From assembly GCA_017307955.1 (NCBI GenBank), contig JAFKFV010000011.1, forward strand, positions 248,001 through 312,000: a stretch of DNA of 64,000 nucleotides, in the 5' to 3' direction. The notes below the pieces were generated by a model. That model saw only the letters and a program-made list of their open reading frames with translations, ran no database searches and had not been told where the DNA came from. A program made the translations under genes and the position numbers. Every line of letters starts with the position of its first letter. Positions within the stretch are counted from its first letter, which is position 1. This document shows positions 37,170 through 45,270 of the stretch, in pieces. Source of the DNA: Allobosea sp. (lineage in GTDB: Bacteria > Pseudomonadota > Alphaproteobacteria > Rhizobiales > Kaistiaceae).

Positions 37170-37996
37170 CGAAGGGCACATCCATGCTGAAGCCGGCCTG
37201 CCAGACCTATACCTGGGAGATGCTGGGCGATGCCTTCGAGGGCGGTCCTGACGACCTCCTCGCTTCGATCGGCGCCGCCGGATACAAGGGCATCGAGATC
37301 ACCGACACGATGATCGGCACCTATGCCGGCCGCCCGGCCGCCTTCGCCGAGGCGCTGGCACAAAACGGCCTCGTGCTGGTCGCCTTCGCCTGCGGCAGCG
37401 CCTCCGGCTTCACGGAGGAGGCGGCGCTCGCGGGCGATCTCGCGATGGTCGAGCGCGCGCTCGCCTTCACGGCCGCCTTTCCCGGCGCCGTGCTCTCGCT
37501 CGGCAGCGCCACCGTCATGTCGCCCGGACCGCGCGAAGAAAAGTTCGCCGCCGCTGCCCGTTTCTACAACGCCGCCGGCGAAGCCGGCCGCCGGCATGGC
37601 GTCACGGTCGCCTTCCATCCGAGTTCTCATCACGACACGCTGCTCGAAACCCGCGCCGACTATGACCGCATCATGGAATTGACCGATCCGGCGCTGATCG
37701 GCTGGGTCCCCGATACGGGCCATATCCTGCGCGGAAGGCAGGACATCCTCGATACGCTCGAGAGCTATTCCGACCGCATCCGCTACCTGCATCTGAAGGA
37801 TGTCGACGCTGCCGGCCGCTGGGCGATGCTCGGCGCCGGCGCCTGCGACATCCCCGCCGTCATCGCCACGGTCGCGAAAGCCCCGAATTTCAACGGCTGG
37901 CTGGTTGTCGAGGAAGAATCCGAGGAAGCCGGCCGCGACCCGGCCGCGGCGGTCGCCAGGAACCGGCGCATGCTGAAGGATGTGGTGGGCGTCTAG
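37166..37996 (+). CDS. Sugar phosphate isomerase/epimerase-like TIM barrel (AP endonuclease 2 family)
   Basis: A 276-residue xylose-isomerase-like barrel. Metal-site candidates are Glu in GIEITDT, His in VAFHPSSHH, Asp and His in WVPDTGH, HLKD, and Glu in VVEEES. Relatives include tagatose-3-epimerases and inosose dehydratases. In this unit it may convert the imported sugar into the ketose used by the ADP-type kinase. ATG 37166 overlaps the permease stop; ATG 37184 is an alternative. Confidence 0.82.
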   Translation: MTKGTSMLKPACQTYTWEMLGDAFEGGPDDLLASIGAAGYKGIEITDTMIGTYAGRPAAFAEALAQNGLVLVAFACGSASGFTEEAALAGDLAMVERALAFTAAFPGAVLSLGSATVMSPGPREEKFAAAARFYNAAGEAGRRHGVTVAFHPSSHHDTLLETRADYDRIMELTDPALIGWVPDTGHILRGRQDILDTLESYSDRIRYLHLKDVDAAGRWAMLGAGACDIPAVIATVAKAPNFNGWLVVEEESEEAGRDPAAAVARNRRMLKDVVGV

Positions 37997-38018
37997 GGGC
38001 GCCAATCTGCCGCGCGTT

Positions 38019-38291
38019 TCACCAACGATGCGGCGGGTAGGGCCGAACCGGCAGCACGACGATCGGCGCGCTCATGGCGTCGTCGATGCTGTCGTACCAC
38101 ATCTGGTCCTGGTGCCGCAGCCGCTCGCGATCGACCGCCGCGACCCGCTTCAGGCAAGCATAATAGCGCTTGGTCTTGTCGCTGAACTGCTCGCGGCAGC
38201 GCTGTTCGACCGAGGCCTGATACCGCTCCATGCTGTTGCAGCCCGAGAGGAGCGCCAGGAAGAGAAGCCCGGGCAGCACAATCGCCTTCAT
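38019..38291 (-). CDS. Small lipoprotein of unknown function
   Basis: A 90-residue protein with a short signal sequence and lipobox LLSGC (Cys18). The mature 72 residues are basic and rich in Arg, Gln and Tyr, with two further cysteines and a Pro-rich end. It stands alone, convergent with the isomerase-like gene. No family recognised. Confidence 0.7.
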   Translation of the reverse strand: MKAIVLPGLLFLALLSGCNSMERYQASVEQRCREQFSDKTKRYYACLKRVAAVDRERLRHQDQMWYDSIDDAMSAPIVVLPVRPYPPHRW

Positions 38292-38354
38292 CAGAAGATC
38301 CTCCGCGGTTCGCGGTCGCCAGACATCGCATCATGCCACGCGGGCAAATCGCTG

Positions 38355-38720
38355 CTAGCGATCGAGCGCCACATAGGTGAGCGCCTTCTCGCCCGACCGC
38401 TCGCCGAACTTCACGCGCAGTTCCGGCAAAGTCTCGCGCTCGACAGCCCGGCCGACTGCCGCCTCGATGACCCGGCTCGAGGCCTCCGAGAGCTCGGGAT
38501 CGTCGTCGATGAACGCCTCTTCGATCGCCTCGAACGCCGCGCAGTCGTCCTCGCCGCCTCGCACCAGATCGTCGGCGAGCCGCTGCCCGAGCGCAAGCAA
38601 GGTCAATGGCAGGGCCGCCTCACCTCCGACCGAAGCGCTGCCGGCATGCTCGCGCGCGGCCCGCATGCCGGCGGAAGACATCGCCAGCCGATTGATGAAG
38701 CGCTGAACGCTCGCACTCAT
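38355..38720 (-). CDS. Hypothetical acidic protein (121 aa)
   Basis: A soluble 121-residue protein, mostly helical by composition, with an acidic middle (GGEDDCAAFEAIEEAFIDDDPELSE in part). The start at 38720 has GGAGG 7 nt upstream, while a longer frame has no ribosome-binding site. No family is recognised and neighbours give no clue. Confidence 0.6.
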   Translation of the reverse strand: MSASVQRFINRLAMSSAGMRAAREHAGSASVGGEAALPLTLLALGQRLADDLVRGGEDDCAAFEAIEEAFIDDDPELSEASSRVIEAAVGRAVERETLPELRVKFGERSGEKALTYVALDR

Positions 38721-38864
38721 GATGAAGCCTCCCGTATGCCTGCCGCGCACGGACACAATGCGTGAAGGGCAGGGAGCGTTTCATACGGCGGGGAGCGTCA
38801 AAGCCGCTGCGTCGGCCCGCATCCGAGCCTAGGGATTCCGCCTTTTGCGGTTCGAAGGGCGATG

Positions 38865-39203
38865 CTATCGCCGCGCGACCTTTCCGCCCGCTTCCGTGTC
38901 GGACGGCGCGGCATGGTCCAGCGCCTCGCTCATGCGTGCGCGCCAGTCGTCGCCGCCTGCCTTGAAGCGGGCGATCGTCTCCGGCGAGAGGCGGAGTGTC
39001 ACCGCCTCTTTCGGCGCATCGAGGCGGGGACGCCCGCGCGCGCGTTTGATGCTCTCGGCGAGCGCCGGGAAGGCTTCCGCAAAAGGCTTCGCTGCTGCGA
39101 TCTCTTCCTTCGTGAATTCAGGGCTGTCAGATACTTCGTCCCAGTCCTCGCGGCTGAAGCCGTGACCGGGCTCGAAGTCCTTCATGAGCTTGCGCTTTGT
39201 CAC
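38865..39203 (-). CDS. brnA: BrnA-family antitoxin
   Basis: A 112-residue antitoxin. The C-terminal ribbon-helix-helix contains VTLRLSPETIARFKAGGDDWRARMSEAL (in part), the BrnA hallmark. BrnA neutralises BrnT and represses the operon. Its ATG overlaps the brnT stop (ATGA). The gene is intact although the toxin frame upstream is broken, so it would now depend on reduced coupling or an internal start. Confidence 0.88.
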   Translation of the reverse strand: MTKRKLMKDFEPGHGFSREDWDEVSDSPEFTKEEIAAAKPFAEAFPALAESIKRARGRPRLDAPKEAVTLRLSPETIARFKAGGDDWRARMSEALDHAAPSDTEAGGKVARR

Positions 39204-39459
39204 AGGAGCCTCCGTTCGGCCGGCGAGGCCGGCCGCATGCTGATAACGGAAATGCCTTCGCTGCCCAGCTCGGCGAAGATGACCACCAGCGTGCCGTCTG
39301 CCCGGCGCCCTATCGCCTTGCTGCGGCCGAGCCTGGCCGGAAAGATGAGCGCCGTCTCGAAGAACTCAAGATCGAGGTCGGCGAAGTCCATTCCGTGCTT
39401 GGCAAGGTTGGCGAGGCAAGGTTGGCGAGCCGCTTCGGCTCGTCCCATGTTATGATCAT
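39200..39459 (-). pseudogene. brnT: BrnT-family toxin gene, frameshifted by a 14-bp tandem duplication
   Basis: Reading from ATG 39459 gives MIITWDEPKRLANLA, the canonical BrnT N-terminus. The frame is then lost at a second copy of GGCAAGGTTGGCGA (39401-39414 and 39415-39428). Removing one copy restores an 81-residue BrnT (IITWDEPKRLANLAKHGMDF onward, ending ISMRPASPAERRLL). As it stands, the downstream frame can only be entered from GTG 39475 or ATG 39448, which replaces the first strand with unrelated residues. BrnT is a ribonuclease toxin, so this allele is probably inactive. Confidence 0.8.
39401..39428. repeat. 14-bp perfect tandem duplication inside brnT
   Basis: GGCAAGGTTGGCGA occurs twice back to back with no mismatch. 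Fourteen is not a multiple of three, so the copy number sets the reading frame of brnT. The perfect identity points to a recent slippage event. Confidence 0.95.
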
Positions 39460-39494
39460 GGGAATTATCGTACACGCTTAATCGGTCGGGTCAA
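39443..39494 (-). promoter_or_regulatory. brnTA promoter and operator candidate
   Basis: A perfect inverted repeat TCCCATG-N7-CATGGGA (39443-39449 and 39457-39463) overlaps the original brnT start codon. On the minus strand a -35-like TTGACC (39489-39494) is followed by TACGAT (39467-39472, 16-nt spacer) or GATAAT (39464-39469, 19-nt spacer). Transcription would begin at or very near the ATG, so brnT may be leaderless. BrnA is the likely repressor. Confidence 0.45.
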
Positions 39495-39692
39495 CGACGC
39501 CGCGAGCACCGAAAGTAAGACGGCCGCGCGGGCGAGAGACGGCGGCTCGGCTGAACCATCCAGCGGTCGCCTCAGCGATTGTGATCAGATGAGTGCTTGA
39601 GGTTGCGGGCACTTGCGCAAGTGCAAGGGACGAAGGCAGTTCCCCGACATCGCGTCACGCAAGAAGACTCTGATGTGATGAGATGTTGCTTT

Positions 39693-39769
39693 TGGTACAG
39701 CTGGGTGGGCTCGAACCACCGACCTTCGGAGCCACAATCCGACGCTCTAACCAACTGAGCTACAGCTGC
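39693..39769 (-). tRNA. tRNA-His (GTG anticodon)
   Basis: A full cloverleaf of 77 nt with encoded CCA. Acceptor GCAGCTG pairs with CAGCTGT, the D-arm is GCTC/GAGC, the anticodon arm is TCGGA-TTGTGGC-TCCGA with GTG at 34-36, and the T-arm is GGTGG-TTCGAGC-CCACC. Position 72 is U (G1:U72) and 73 is A, so the usual G-1:C73 pair is absent. This is the known divergent tRNA-His type of a large alphaproteobacterial group. Confidence 0.97.
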
Positions 39770-39879
39770 CTACCTTGAAAGCGAGCGGAACCTAGAAGCA
39801 TTGGCGGCGCGTTGCAAGTGCTAACAGCGCCCGGGCACCGCTTTCCCCAGCGCGCTTTTCGAAGCGGCGGGACGTCATG

Positions 39880-39910
39880 AAAAAGGCGCCGGCGGTTGGC
39901 CGCCGGCGCC
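39880..39910 (-). terminator. Rho-independent terminator after the first phasin gene
   Basis: An 11-bp perfect stem (39885-39895 with 39900-39910) closes a 4-nt TTGG loop. Read on the minus strand it is followed by five T. It lies 24 nt after the phasin stop. On the plus strand three T follow, so it may work weakly in both directions. Confidence 0.85.
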
Positions 39911-39933
39911 TTTCGAAATGTCGCGGGGACCGC

Positions 39934-40434
39934 TCAGTTGAGCGTGGTGCCCTTCAGCGCCTTCTCGACGCTCGCCTTCACGGGGCGCGAGGCGTCGGCC
40001 ACGAACTTCTGCGAGAAGTCCTGCATGTCCTTGACCTGCGCGGCGAAGGCCTCGGTCTGCTTGCGGGCGAAGCCCATCTGCAGCTCGAGCACTTCGGCGA
40101 AGGTCTTGGCGCCGAGCAGCTCCTTCGCGAAGGCGAAGGAGGCGTCGCTGTGGACCTTGGCCGCGTCGAGCGACTTGTGGCTGAGCTCGACCATGCCGCT
40201 GCGCGCCGTCTCGACGCTGTCCTCGAAGGCCTCGGTCGCCTCTTCGGCGGCGGCCTTCATCTTGGCATAGGCGTCCTTGCTGCCAGAGAGTGTCTTCTCG
40301 GCGAGGTCGCGGAACGCAGCCGGCATCTCGGCGGTCGGGAAATTGAAGCTGAACGCCTCGAAGGGCGCCTCGAAGGCCTTGGCAGCCTTGGCGGCGGCGG
40401 TCTTGGCGGGCTTCGCGGCAGGGGTATCGGTCAT
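39934..40434 (-). CDS. Phasin (polyhydroxyalkanoate granule-associated protein)
   Basis: A 166-residue all-helical protein of the Phasin_2 type, with an Ala/Lys-rich N-terminus and amphipathic helices including FAFAKELLGAKTFAEVLELQ and FARKQTEAFAAQVKDMQDF. It coats PHA granules in the cytoplasm. A second phasin gene lies upstream on the same strand. It ends in a strong terminator. Confidence 0.88.
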   Translation of the reverse strand: MTDTPAAKPAKTAAAKAAKAFEAPFEAFSFNFPTAEMPAAFRDLAEKTLSGSKDAYAKMKAAAEEATEAFEDSVETARSGMVELSHKSLDAAKVHSDASFAFAKELLGAKTFAEVLELQMGFARKQTEAFAAQVKDMQDFSQKFVADASRPVKASVEKALKGTTLN

Positions 40435-40725
40435 TTCGGCTCTCCTTGAGAATGCGTCGATCTCGAGAGCGAGAGAGCCGTGACAGACGATCCGTTCGGC
40501 TCCGGTCGAGATGCCTCACATATAGCCAGTGACCTTGTGCATTGCAACATCATTTTGCGACGCACAAGGGGATTCGCGTTCATTTTTCCTGTCGCAAAAG
40601 GGCAATTTCCTTGAGGTCCGGATTAATTCTGCCCTTGTTTGCCAGATCACTATGCTGCAATGCGATGCCGGCCAAACGGGCAGCGGCGCCCATCCGCGCG
40701 GCAGGCCGCGGGGCGGGCGCCGGCC
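40435..40725. promoter_or_regulatory. Inter-phasin promoter region with TGCA-T-TGCA site
   Basis: This 291-nt gap must hold the promoter of the first phasin gene. TTGTGCATTGCAA (40535-40547) contains the inverted repeat TGCA-T-TGCA, and the core TGCAATGC recurs at 40655-40662 on the other strand. Phasin genes are often repressed by PhaR/AniA-type proteins at TGC-rich sites, so these are candidates. No gene is seen. Confidence 0.35.
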
Positions 40726-41106
40726 TCAGGGTTTGGCCTTGGCGGCGAGATCGCTTGCGGCCCGGGTCATCGCCTCGCCGACCGAGCGGGTTTGCGCCTC
40801 CGCCGCCGAAACCTGGCGCTGGATGAACTCGCTGTGGATCGACTGCAACTCCTCCAGCGTCCGCGCGCGCACCATCTTCTGCGCGAACTCGAACGAGGCG
40901 GCGAGATTCTCTTCGAGGAAGCCGATCGCCTGCTTGTTGGCCGTCCGCGCCTCGTCCTGGATCGACTTGGCGGAGGTCTCGGCCTTGTCGACAGCCTTCA
41001 CGGTCGCTGCCATGAAGTCGTCGAAGGCCTTGCGGGCCTGGTCGACGCTCTTGTCGGCGAAGGTGCGCATCGCCTCGGGAATATCGAACTCCGTCTCTTT
41101 GGCCAT
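40726..41106 (-). CDS. Phasin-family protein, second copy
   Basis: A 126-residue phasin with the same helical layout as its neighbour (ASFEFAQKMVRARTLEELQSIHSEF versus the corresponding FAKELLGAKTFAEVLELQ region) but low identity. It has GGAGG 8 nt before ATG 41106. Likely also a granule protein. The two may be expressed from separate promoters, given the 291-nt gap. Confidence 0.85.
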   Translation of the reverse strand: MAKETEFDIPEAMRTFADKSVDQARKAFDDFMAATVKAVDKAETSAKSIQDEARTANKQAIGFLEENLAASFEFAQKMVRARTLEELQSIHSEFIQRQVSAAEAQTRSVGEAMTRAASDLAAKAKP

Positions 41107-41298
41107 CGTCTCGTCCTCCGTGGCTTGAGCCAAGAGCATAGCCGCAACGGAAGTCTGTGAAAACGCGTCGGCGATTAACCAAGCCCTTGGACTCCGCGCT
41201 GCAAAAAGGGCGCGTGCGTGGACCTTGCCGCGCCGGCGATCTATTAGAGTCTTGTTAAGCAAACAGCCTGGTGCGGCGCGCCGGAACCGATCCGGAGC

Positions 41299-44289
41299 AT
41301 GGGAGCCCGACCGACGATGAGCGGACGCGATCATGCCTTTCTCGAGCTGGCGGCCCTGCCGGCACTGGGATCGGTCCTGTTTGCGCCGCGGCCGATGCTG
41401 CTCTTCTCGGCCGACGGGCGGCGGATTCTGTTCGCCAATGCCGCCGGCGCGCGCTTCTTCGGCGAGCGGCGGATCGAGGATCTGCTCGAGCGGCGCTTCT
41501 CGCCCGCTCTTCCGGCCACCATGCAGATCGCCCGCGCGGCGCGCAGCCTCGCGCCCGGCGCGGCGCGGCTGGAGCGCATCCGCTTCGCGGTCGGTGCCGG
41601 GCTCGCCAGCCATGCCGTCGAATGCCGGCGCGTTGCGCTGCCGGACGGCGCGCCCGCCGTGCTGGTCGCGCTGCCCGAAGGCCGCGAGCGGCCCGCGCCG
41701 CGACAGGCGGCGGAGGATCTCGTCGCCGCGCTCGCCGAGGAGGAATGCGCCGTCGCCGTGCTCGACGACAGCGGCGCCGTGCTGGCCGAACGCGGCGGCG
41801 CGGCCTGGCTGGTCGATGGCGAGACGGCGGTCGCCGAACTGGTCGCCTCGGCGGCGCAACGCGGCGAGAGGCTGGCGCGACGCGCGCTCAGGATCGGCGA
41901 CATGCGCCGTCCGGCCGGACTCGCCCTCTTCGAGAACGAGGGCAGCCGCTTCCATCTCCTGGTGGTCGGGCCGGGCGAGCGGGTCGTGGTCGAGCCGTCC
42001 GCGCCGGAGGAAACCGTCCGTCCGGCCGAGCCGGAAGCAGTGGCGACCGTCGAGGTAACGCCTGCTTCCGCTCCATCGATCGAGCCAGACGCCGAAACGA
42101 TCCCTTCGCCCGCGATGGAGGCCGCGCCTGGCGCCGCCGACACGTCGCCGGTGACCGAGGACGCGGCGCCCGAGGCTGCGGCTGAAGCAGAGCCGGCGCC
42201 CGAACCCGAGATTGCCACCCAATCAGAACCCGAGCCGGACGCCGAGCCTCAGCCGGAGCCGGCCGGCGGATTCCGCTTCGAGCCGCCGCGCTCGCCGGTG
42301 CGCTTCGTGTTCCAGATGGATGCCGGCGGGCGCTTCACCTTCGTGTCGCCGGATTTCGCCGAGGTGGTCGGAACGGCGTCTGCGATCGCGGTCGGCGAGA
42401 GCTGGGGCGAGATGGCAGCCCGGCTCGGCCTCGATCCGACCGGCGCCGTCGCCGGGCTCATCGCGCGCCGCGACACCTGGAGCGGCGTGACGCTCGACTG
42501 GCCGGCCGAGGATGGCGCGCATTTCGTCGCCGTCGATCTCGCGGCGCTGCCGGCCTTCTCGCGCGACCGCCTTTTCGAGGGCTATCGCGGCTTCGGCGTC
42601 ATCCGCCGCTCCGATCGGCCCGAGGCGGCGCCCGCGCCGGCCGAGCGGCCGCGGAGCGCCATGCAGCCGCAGGGCTCCAATGTCATCCGACTGGCCCGGC
42701 CGCTGCCCGCGCCCGAAACCGACCGCCTGTCAGTGCCGGAACAGGATGCCTTCCGCCGCATCGCCGCGGCGCTGAGCAGCCCGTCCACGACCCGTCCGCC
42801 CGATGCCCGCGCTCCCGAGCCCGCCGCCCCGGAGCCTCTCGGCCCCGAACCTCGTGCCGCGGAGCCTGCGCCGCCCGAGCCGACGCAAGCCGAGGCTCCG
42901 CTGGAGGCTGTCCCGGAACCTGCCGCCGAGGCTCCCGCCGAGCCGCCAACCGAGGCGGAAACTGTCGCGACGGAGCCCCCCCCCGCTGCCGAGCCGCCGC
43001 CGGCCGAGGCGCCGGATGCGCCCTTCGCGCCGCACGAGCCCGAGCCCGTCGCGCCTGCTGAAGCGGCGTCCGAGCCGGAGCGCCAAGCAGAGCCGGTGAC
43101 CGCAACGCTAGAGGCGCCTCCGCCCCCGGCGCCCCAGCCCGATCCGCTGCTCGAAGCCGACCTCGCTTATGCCCGCCAGCGCATTGTCGAGCTGGAGGCG
43201 ATCCTCGATACGGCGACCGACGGCATCATCGTCGTCGACCAGGACGCGCGCATCGAGCGCATCAACCGCTCGGCCGAGGCGCTGTTCGGCGTCGAGACGG
43301 CGTCGGTGGCCGGCCTCCGCCTGCCCGATCTCCTCGCCGAGGAGAGCCGCCAGTCGGCGCTTGATTATCTCGATGGTCTCGCGCGCAATGGCGTCGCGAG
43401 CGTGCTCAACGATGGCCGCGAGGTCATCGCGCGGGTGCCGCAGGGCGGGTTGATCCCGCTGTTCATGACGATGGGCCGCCTGCCGGAGACGGGGAAGTTC
43501 TGCGCCGTACTGCGCGACATCACGCAATGGAAGAATGCCGAGGGCGAACTGATCAACGCGAAGCGCGCCGCAGAGAGCGCGTCGATGCAGAAGTCGGACT
43601 TCCTCGCCAAGGTCAGCCACGAGATCCGAACGCCGCTCAACGCCATCATCGGCTTCTCCGAGGTGATGATGGAGGAGCGTTTCGGGCCGATCGGCACCGA
43701 GCGCTACAAGGAATATCTGCGCGACATCCATGTCTCGGGCGCGCATCTGATGAGCCTTCTGAACGATCTGCTCGATCTCTCCAAGATCGAGGCCGGCAAG
43801 CTGGACCTCAATTTCGAGTCCGTGGCGCTCAACGACATCGTCATGGAATGCGTGGCGCTGATGCAGCCGCAGGCCAATCGCGAGCGGATCATCATCCGCA
43901 CCTCGCTGTCCGGCCAGGTGCCGAATGTCGTGGCCGATCCGCGCTCGATCCGCCAGATCGTGCTCAACCTCGTCTCGAACGCGGTAAAGTTCACGCTCGC
44001 CGGCGGCCAGGTCGTGGTATCGACCGCGATGGAGCCGCATGGCGAGGTGAGCCTCCGCATCCGCGATACCGGCATCGGCATGTCGGAAAAGGACATCGAG
44101 ACGGCGCTGAAGCCGTTCCGCCAGCTCTCGACCTCGCGCGAGCGGCGGAGCGACGGGACAGGGCTCGGCCTGCCGCTCACCAAGGCGCTGGTCGAGGCCA
44201 ACCGGGCTTCCTTCGTGATCGATTCCGCCGTAGGGCAGGGGACGCTGATCCGCATCACTTTCCCCGCGACGCGGGTGCTGGCCGGATAA
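41299..44289 (+). CDS. PAS-domain sensor histidine kinase (PleC/DivJ/PdhS-like)
   Basis: A 996-residue cytoplasmic histidine kinase. Rough layout: PAS-like domain 25-130; Ala/Pro/Glu-rich linker 235-330; PAS 331-435; second Pro/Ala/Glu linker 480-615; PAS 625-745; HisKA with phospho-acceptor His774 ([11 protein letters not shown]); HATPase 880-990 with N box [11 protein letters not shown] and G boxes. The H-box surroundings ([17 protein letters not shown]) resemble kinases acting on DivK/PleD-type regulators that govern the alphaproteobacterial cell cycle. ATG 41317 is an alternative start. A run of nine C at 42976-42984 lies in the second linker. Confidence 0.85.
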   Translation: MGARPTMSGRDHAFLELAALPALGSVLFAPRPMLLFSADGRRILFANAAGARFFGERRIEDLLERRFSPALPATMQIARAARSLAPGAARLERIRFAVGAGLASHAVECRRVALPDGAPAVLVALPEGRERPAPRQAAEDLVAALAEEECAVAVLDDSGAVLAERGGAAWLVDGETAVAELVASAAQRGERLARRALRIGDMRRPAGLALFENEGSRFHLLVVGPGERVVVEPSAPEETVRPAEPEAVATVEVTPASAPSIEPDAETIPSPAMEAAPGAADTSPVTEDAAPEAAAEAEPAPEPEIATQSEPEPDAEPQPEPAGGFRFEPPRSPVRFVFQMDAGGRFTFVSPDFAEVVGTASAIAVGESWGEMAARLGLDPTGAVAGLIARRDTWSGVTLDWPAEDGAHFVAVDLAALPAFSRDRLFEGYRGFGVIRRSDRPEAAPAPAERPRSAMQPQGSNVIRLARPLPAPETDRLSVPEQDAFRRIAAALSSPSTTRPPDARAPEPAAPEPLGPEPRAAEPAPPEPTQAEAPLEAVPEPAAEAPAEPPTEAETVATEPPPAAEPPPAEAPDAPFAPHEPEPVAPAEAASEPERQAEPVTATLEAPPPPAPQPDPLLEADLAYARQRIVELEAILDTATDGIIVVDQDARIERINRSAEALFGVETASVAGLRLPDLLAEESRQSALDYLDGLARNGVASVLNDGREVIARVPQGGLIPLFMTMGRLPETGKFCAVLRDITQWKNAEGELINAKRAAESASMQKSDFLAKVSHEIRTPLNAIIGFSEVMMEERFGPIGTERYKEYLRDIHVSGAHLMSLLNDLLDLSKIEAGKLDLNFESVALNDIVMECVALMQPQANRERIIIRTSLSGQVPNVVADPRSIRQIVLNLVSNAVKFTLAGGQVVVSTAMEPHGEVSLRIRDTGIGMSEKDIETALKPFRQLSTSRERRSDGTGLGLPLTKALVEANRASFVIDSAVGQGTLIRITFPATRVLAG

Positions 44290-44297
44290 GGGAGCCG

Positions 44298-45227
44298 ATG
44301 CCCGAGCTACAGACCGTCCTCGACGAGATCGCCGCCGAGGCGCGCGCCGCGACTGAACGCGGCAAGGTCGCCGCCTATATCCCGGAACTCGCCAAGGTCG
44401 ATCCCGGCCAGTTCGGCATCGCGGTGCTCACCCATGACGGCGCGCTGTTCACGGCCGGCGATGCCGATCTGCCCTTCTCGATCCAGAGCGTCTCCAAGGT
44501 CTTCACGCTGACGCTGGCGCTCGGCCAGGTCGGCGACACGCTGTGGAACCGGGTCGGCCGCGAGCCCTCGGGCAATCCCTTCAATTCGATCGTCCAGCTC
44601 GAATATGAACATGGCATCCCGCGCAATCCGCTGATCAATGCCGGTGCGCTGGTCGTCACCGACGTGATCCTTGCCGGCTACAAGCCGCGCGAGGCGATCG
44701 GCCTCATCCTGCGCTTCATGCGCTCGCTCGCCGATGACGAGAGCATCGTCATCGACATGGATGTGGCGCGTTCGGAGCAGGAGACGGGCTTCCGCAACCG
44801 CGCGCTCGCCAACTACATGAAGGCCTATGACAATATCCGCCATCCGGTGGAGATGACGACCGGCGTCTATTTCCATCAATGCGCCATCGCCATGAGCTGC
44901 CGCCAGCTCGCGGTGGCCGGCAGCTTCCTCGCCGGCCAGGGCCGCCACCCGCTCACCGGCCAGAAGGTCGTCTCGGCCGAGCGCGCACGGCGCATCAACG
45001 CGCTGATGCTGACCTGCGGCCATTATGACGGCTCGGGCGACTTTGCCTTCCGCGTCGGCATCCCGGGCAAGAGCGGCGTCGGCGGCGGCATCCTCGCCAT
45101 CGTGCCCGGCAAGGCGTCGATCGCCGTCTGGTCGCCCGGCCTCAACAAGGTCGGCAATTCACTGCTCGGCTCGCGGGCGCTGGAACGCCTCGCCCGCGCC
45201 ATGGACTGGTCGATCTTCGGGCCCTAG
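44298..45227 (+). CDS. glsA: Glutaminase (serine-dependent beta-lactamase-like family)
   Basis: A 309-residue glutaminase that converts L-glutamine to glutamate and ammonia. The SxxK catalytic pair is Ser64-Lys67 ([10 protein letters not shown]); [14 protein letters not shown], and the later GKSGVGGGI stretch are all conserved. Length is typical. It starts 8 nt after the kinase stop with GGGAG upstream, so it may be co-transcribed with it, although no functional link is obvious. Confidence 0.95.
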   Translation: MPELQTVLDEIAAEARAATERGKVAAYIPELAKVDPGQFGIAVLTHDGALFTAGDADLPFSIQSVSKVFTLTLALGQVGDTLWNRVGREPSGNPFNSIVQLEYEHGIPRNPLINAGALVVTDVILAGYKPREAIGLILRFMRSLADDESIVIDMDVARSEQETGFRNRALANYMKAYDNIRHPVEMTTGVYFHQCAIAMSCRQLAVAGSFLAGQGRHPLTGQKVVSAERARRINALMLTCGHYDGSGDFAFRVGIPGKSGVGGGILAIVPGKASIAVWSPGLNKVGNSLLGSRALERLARAMDWSIFGP

Positions 45228-45258
45228 AGCGCTTCCAGCAAGCCAGGAAAGGCTCTAG
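45224..45258. terminator. Hairpin between convergent glsA and apnO
   Basis: CTAGAGC (45224-45230) pairs with GCTCTAG (45252-45258), and inside it TTCC pairs with GGAA across a 2x2 internal loop. It overlaps the glsA stop and lies 13 nt after the apnO stop. It could terminate both genes but has no T-run. Confidence 0.45.
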
Positions 45259-45270
45259 CGATGGCGCCGC

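Noticed and set aside
39572..39754. Short open frame across the tRNA-His gene
   Set aside because: It overlaps a perfect tRNA cloverleaf and has no family resemblance.
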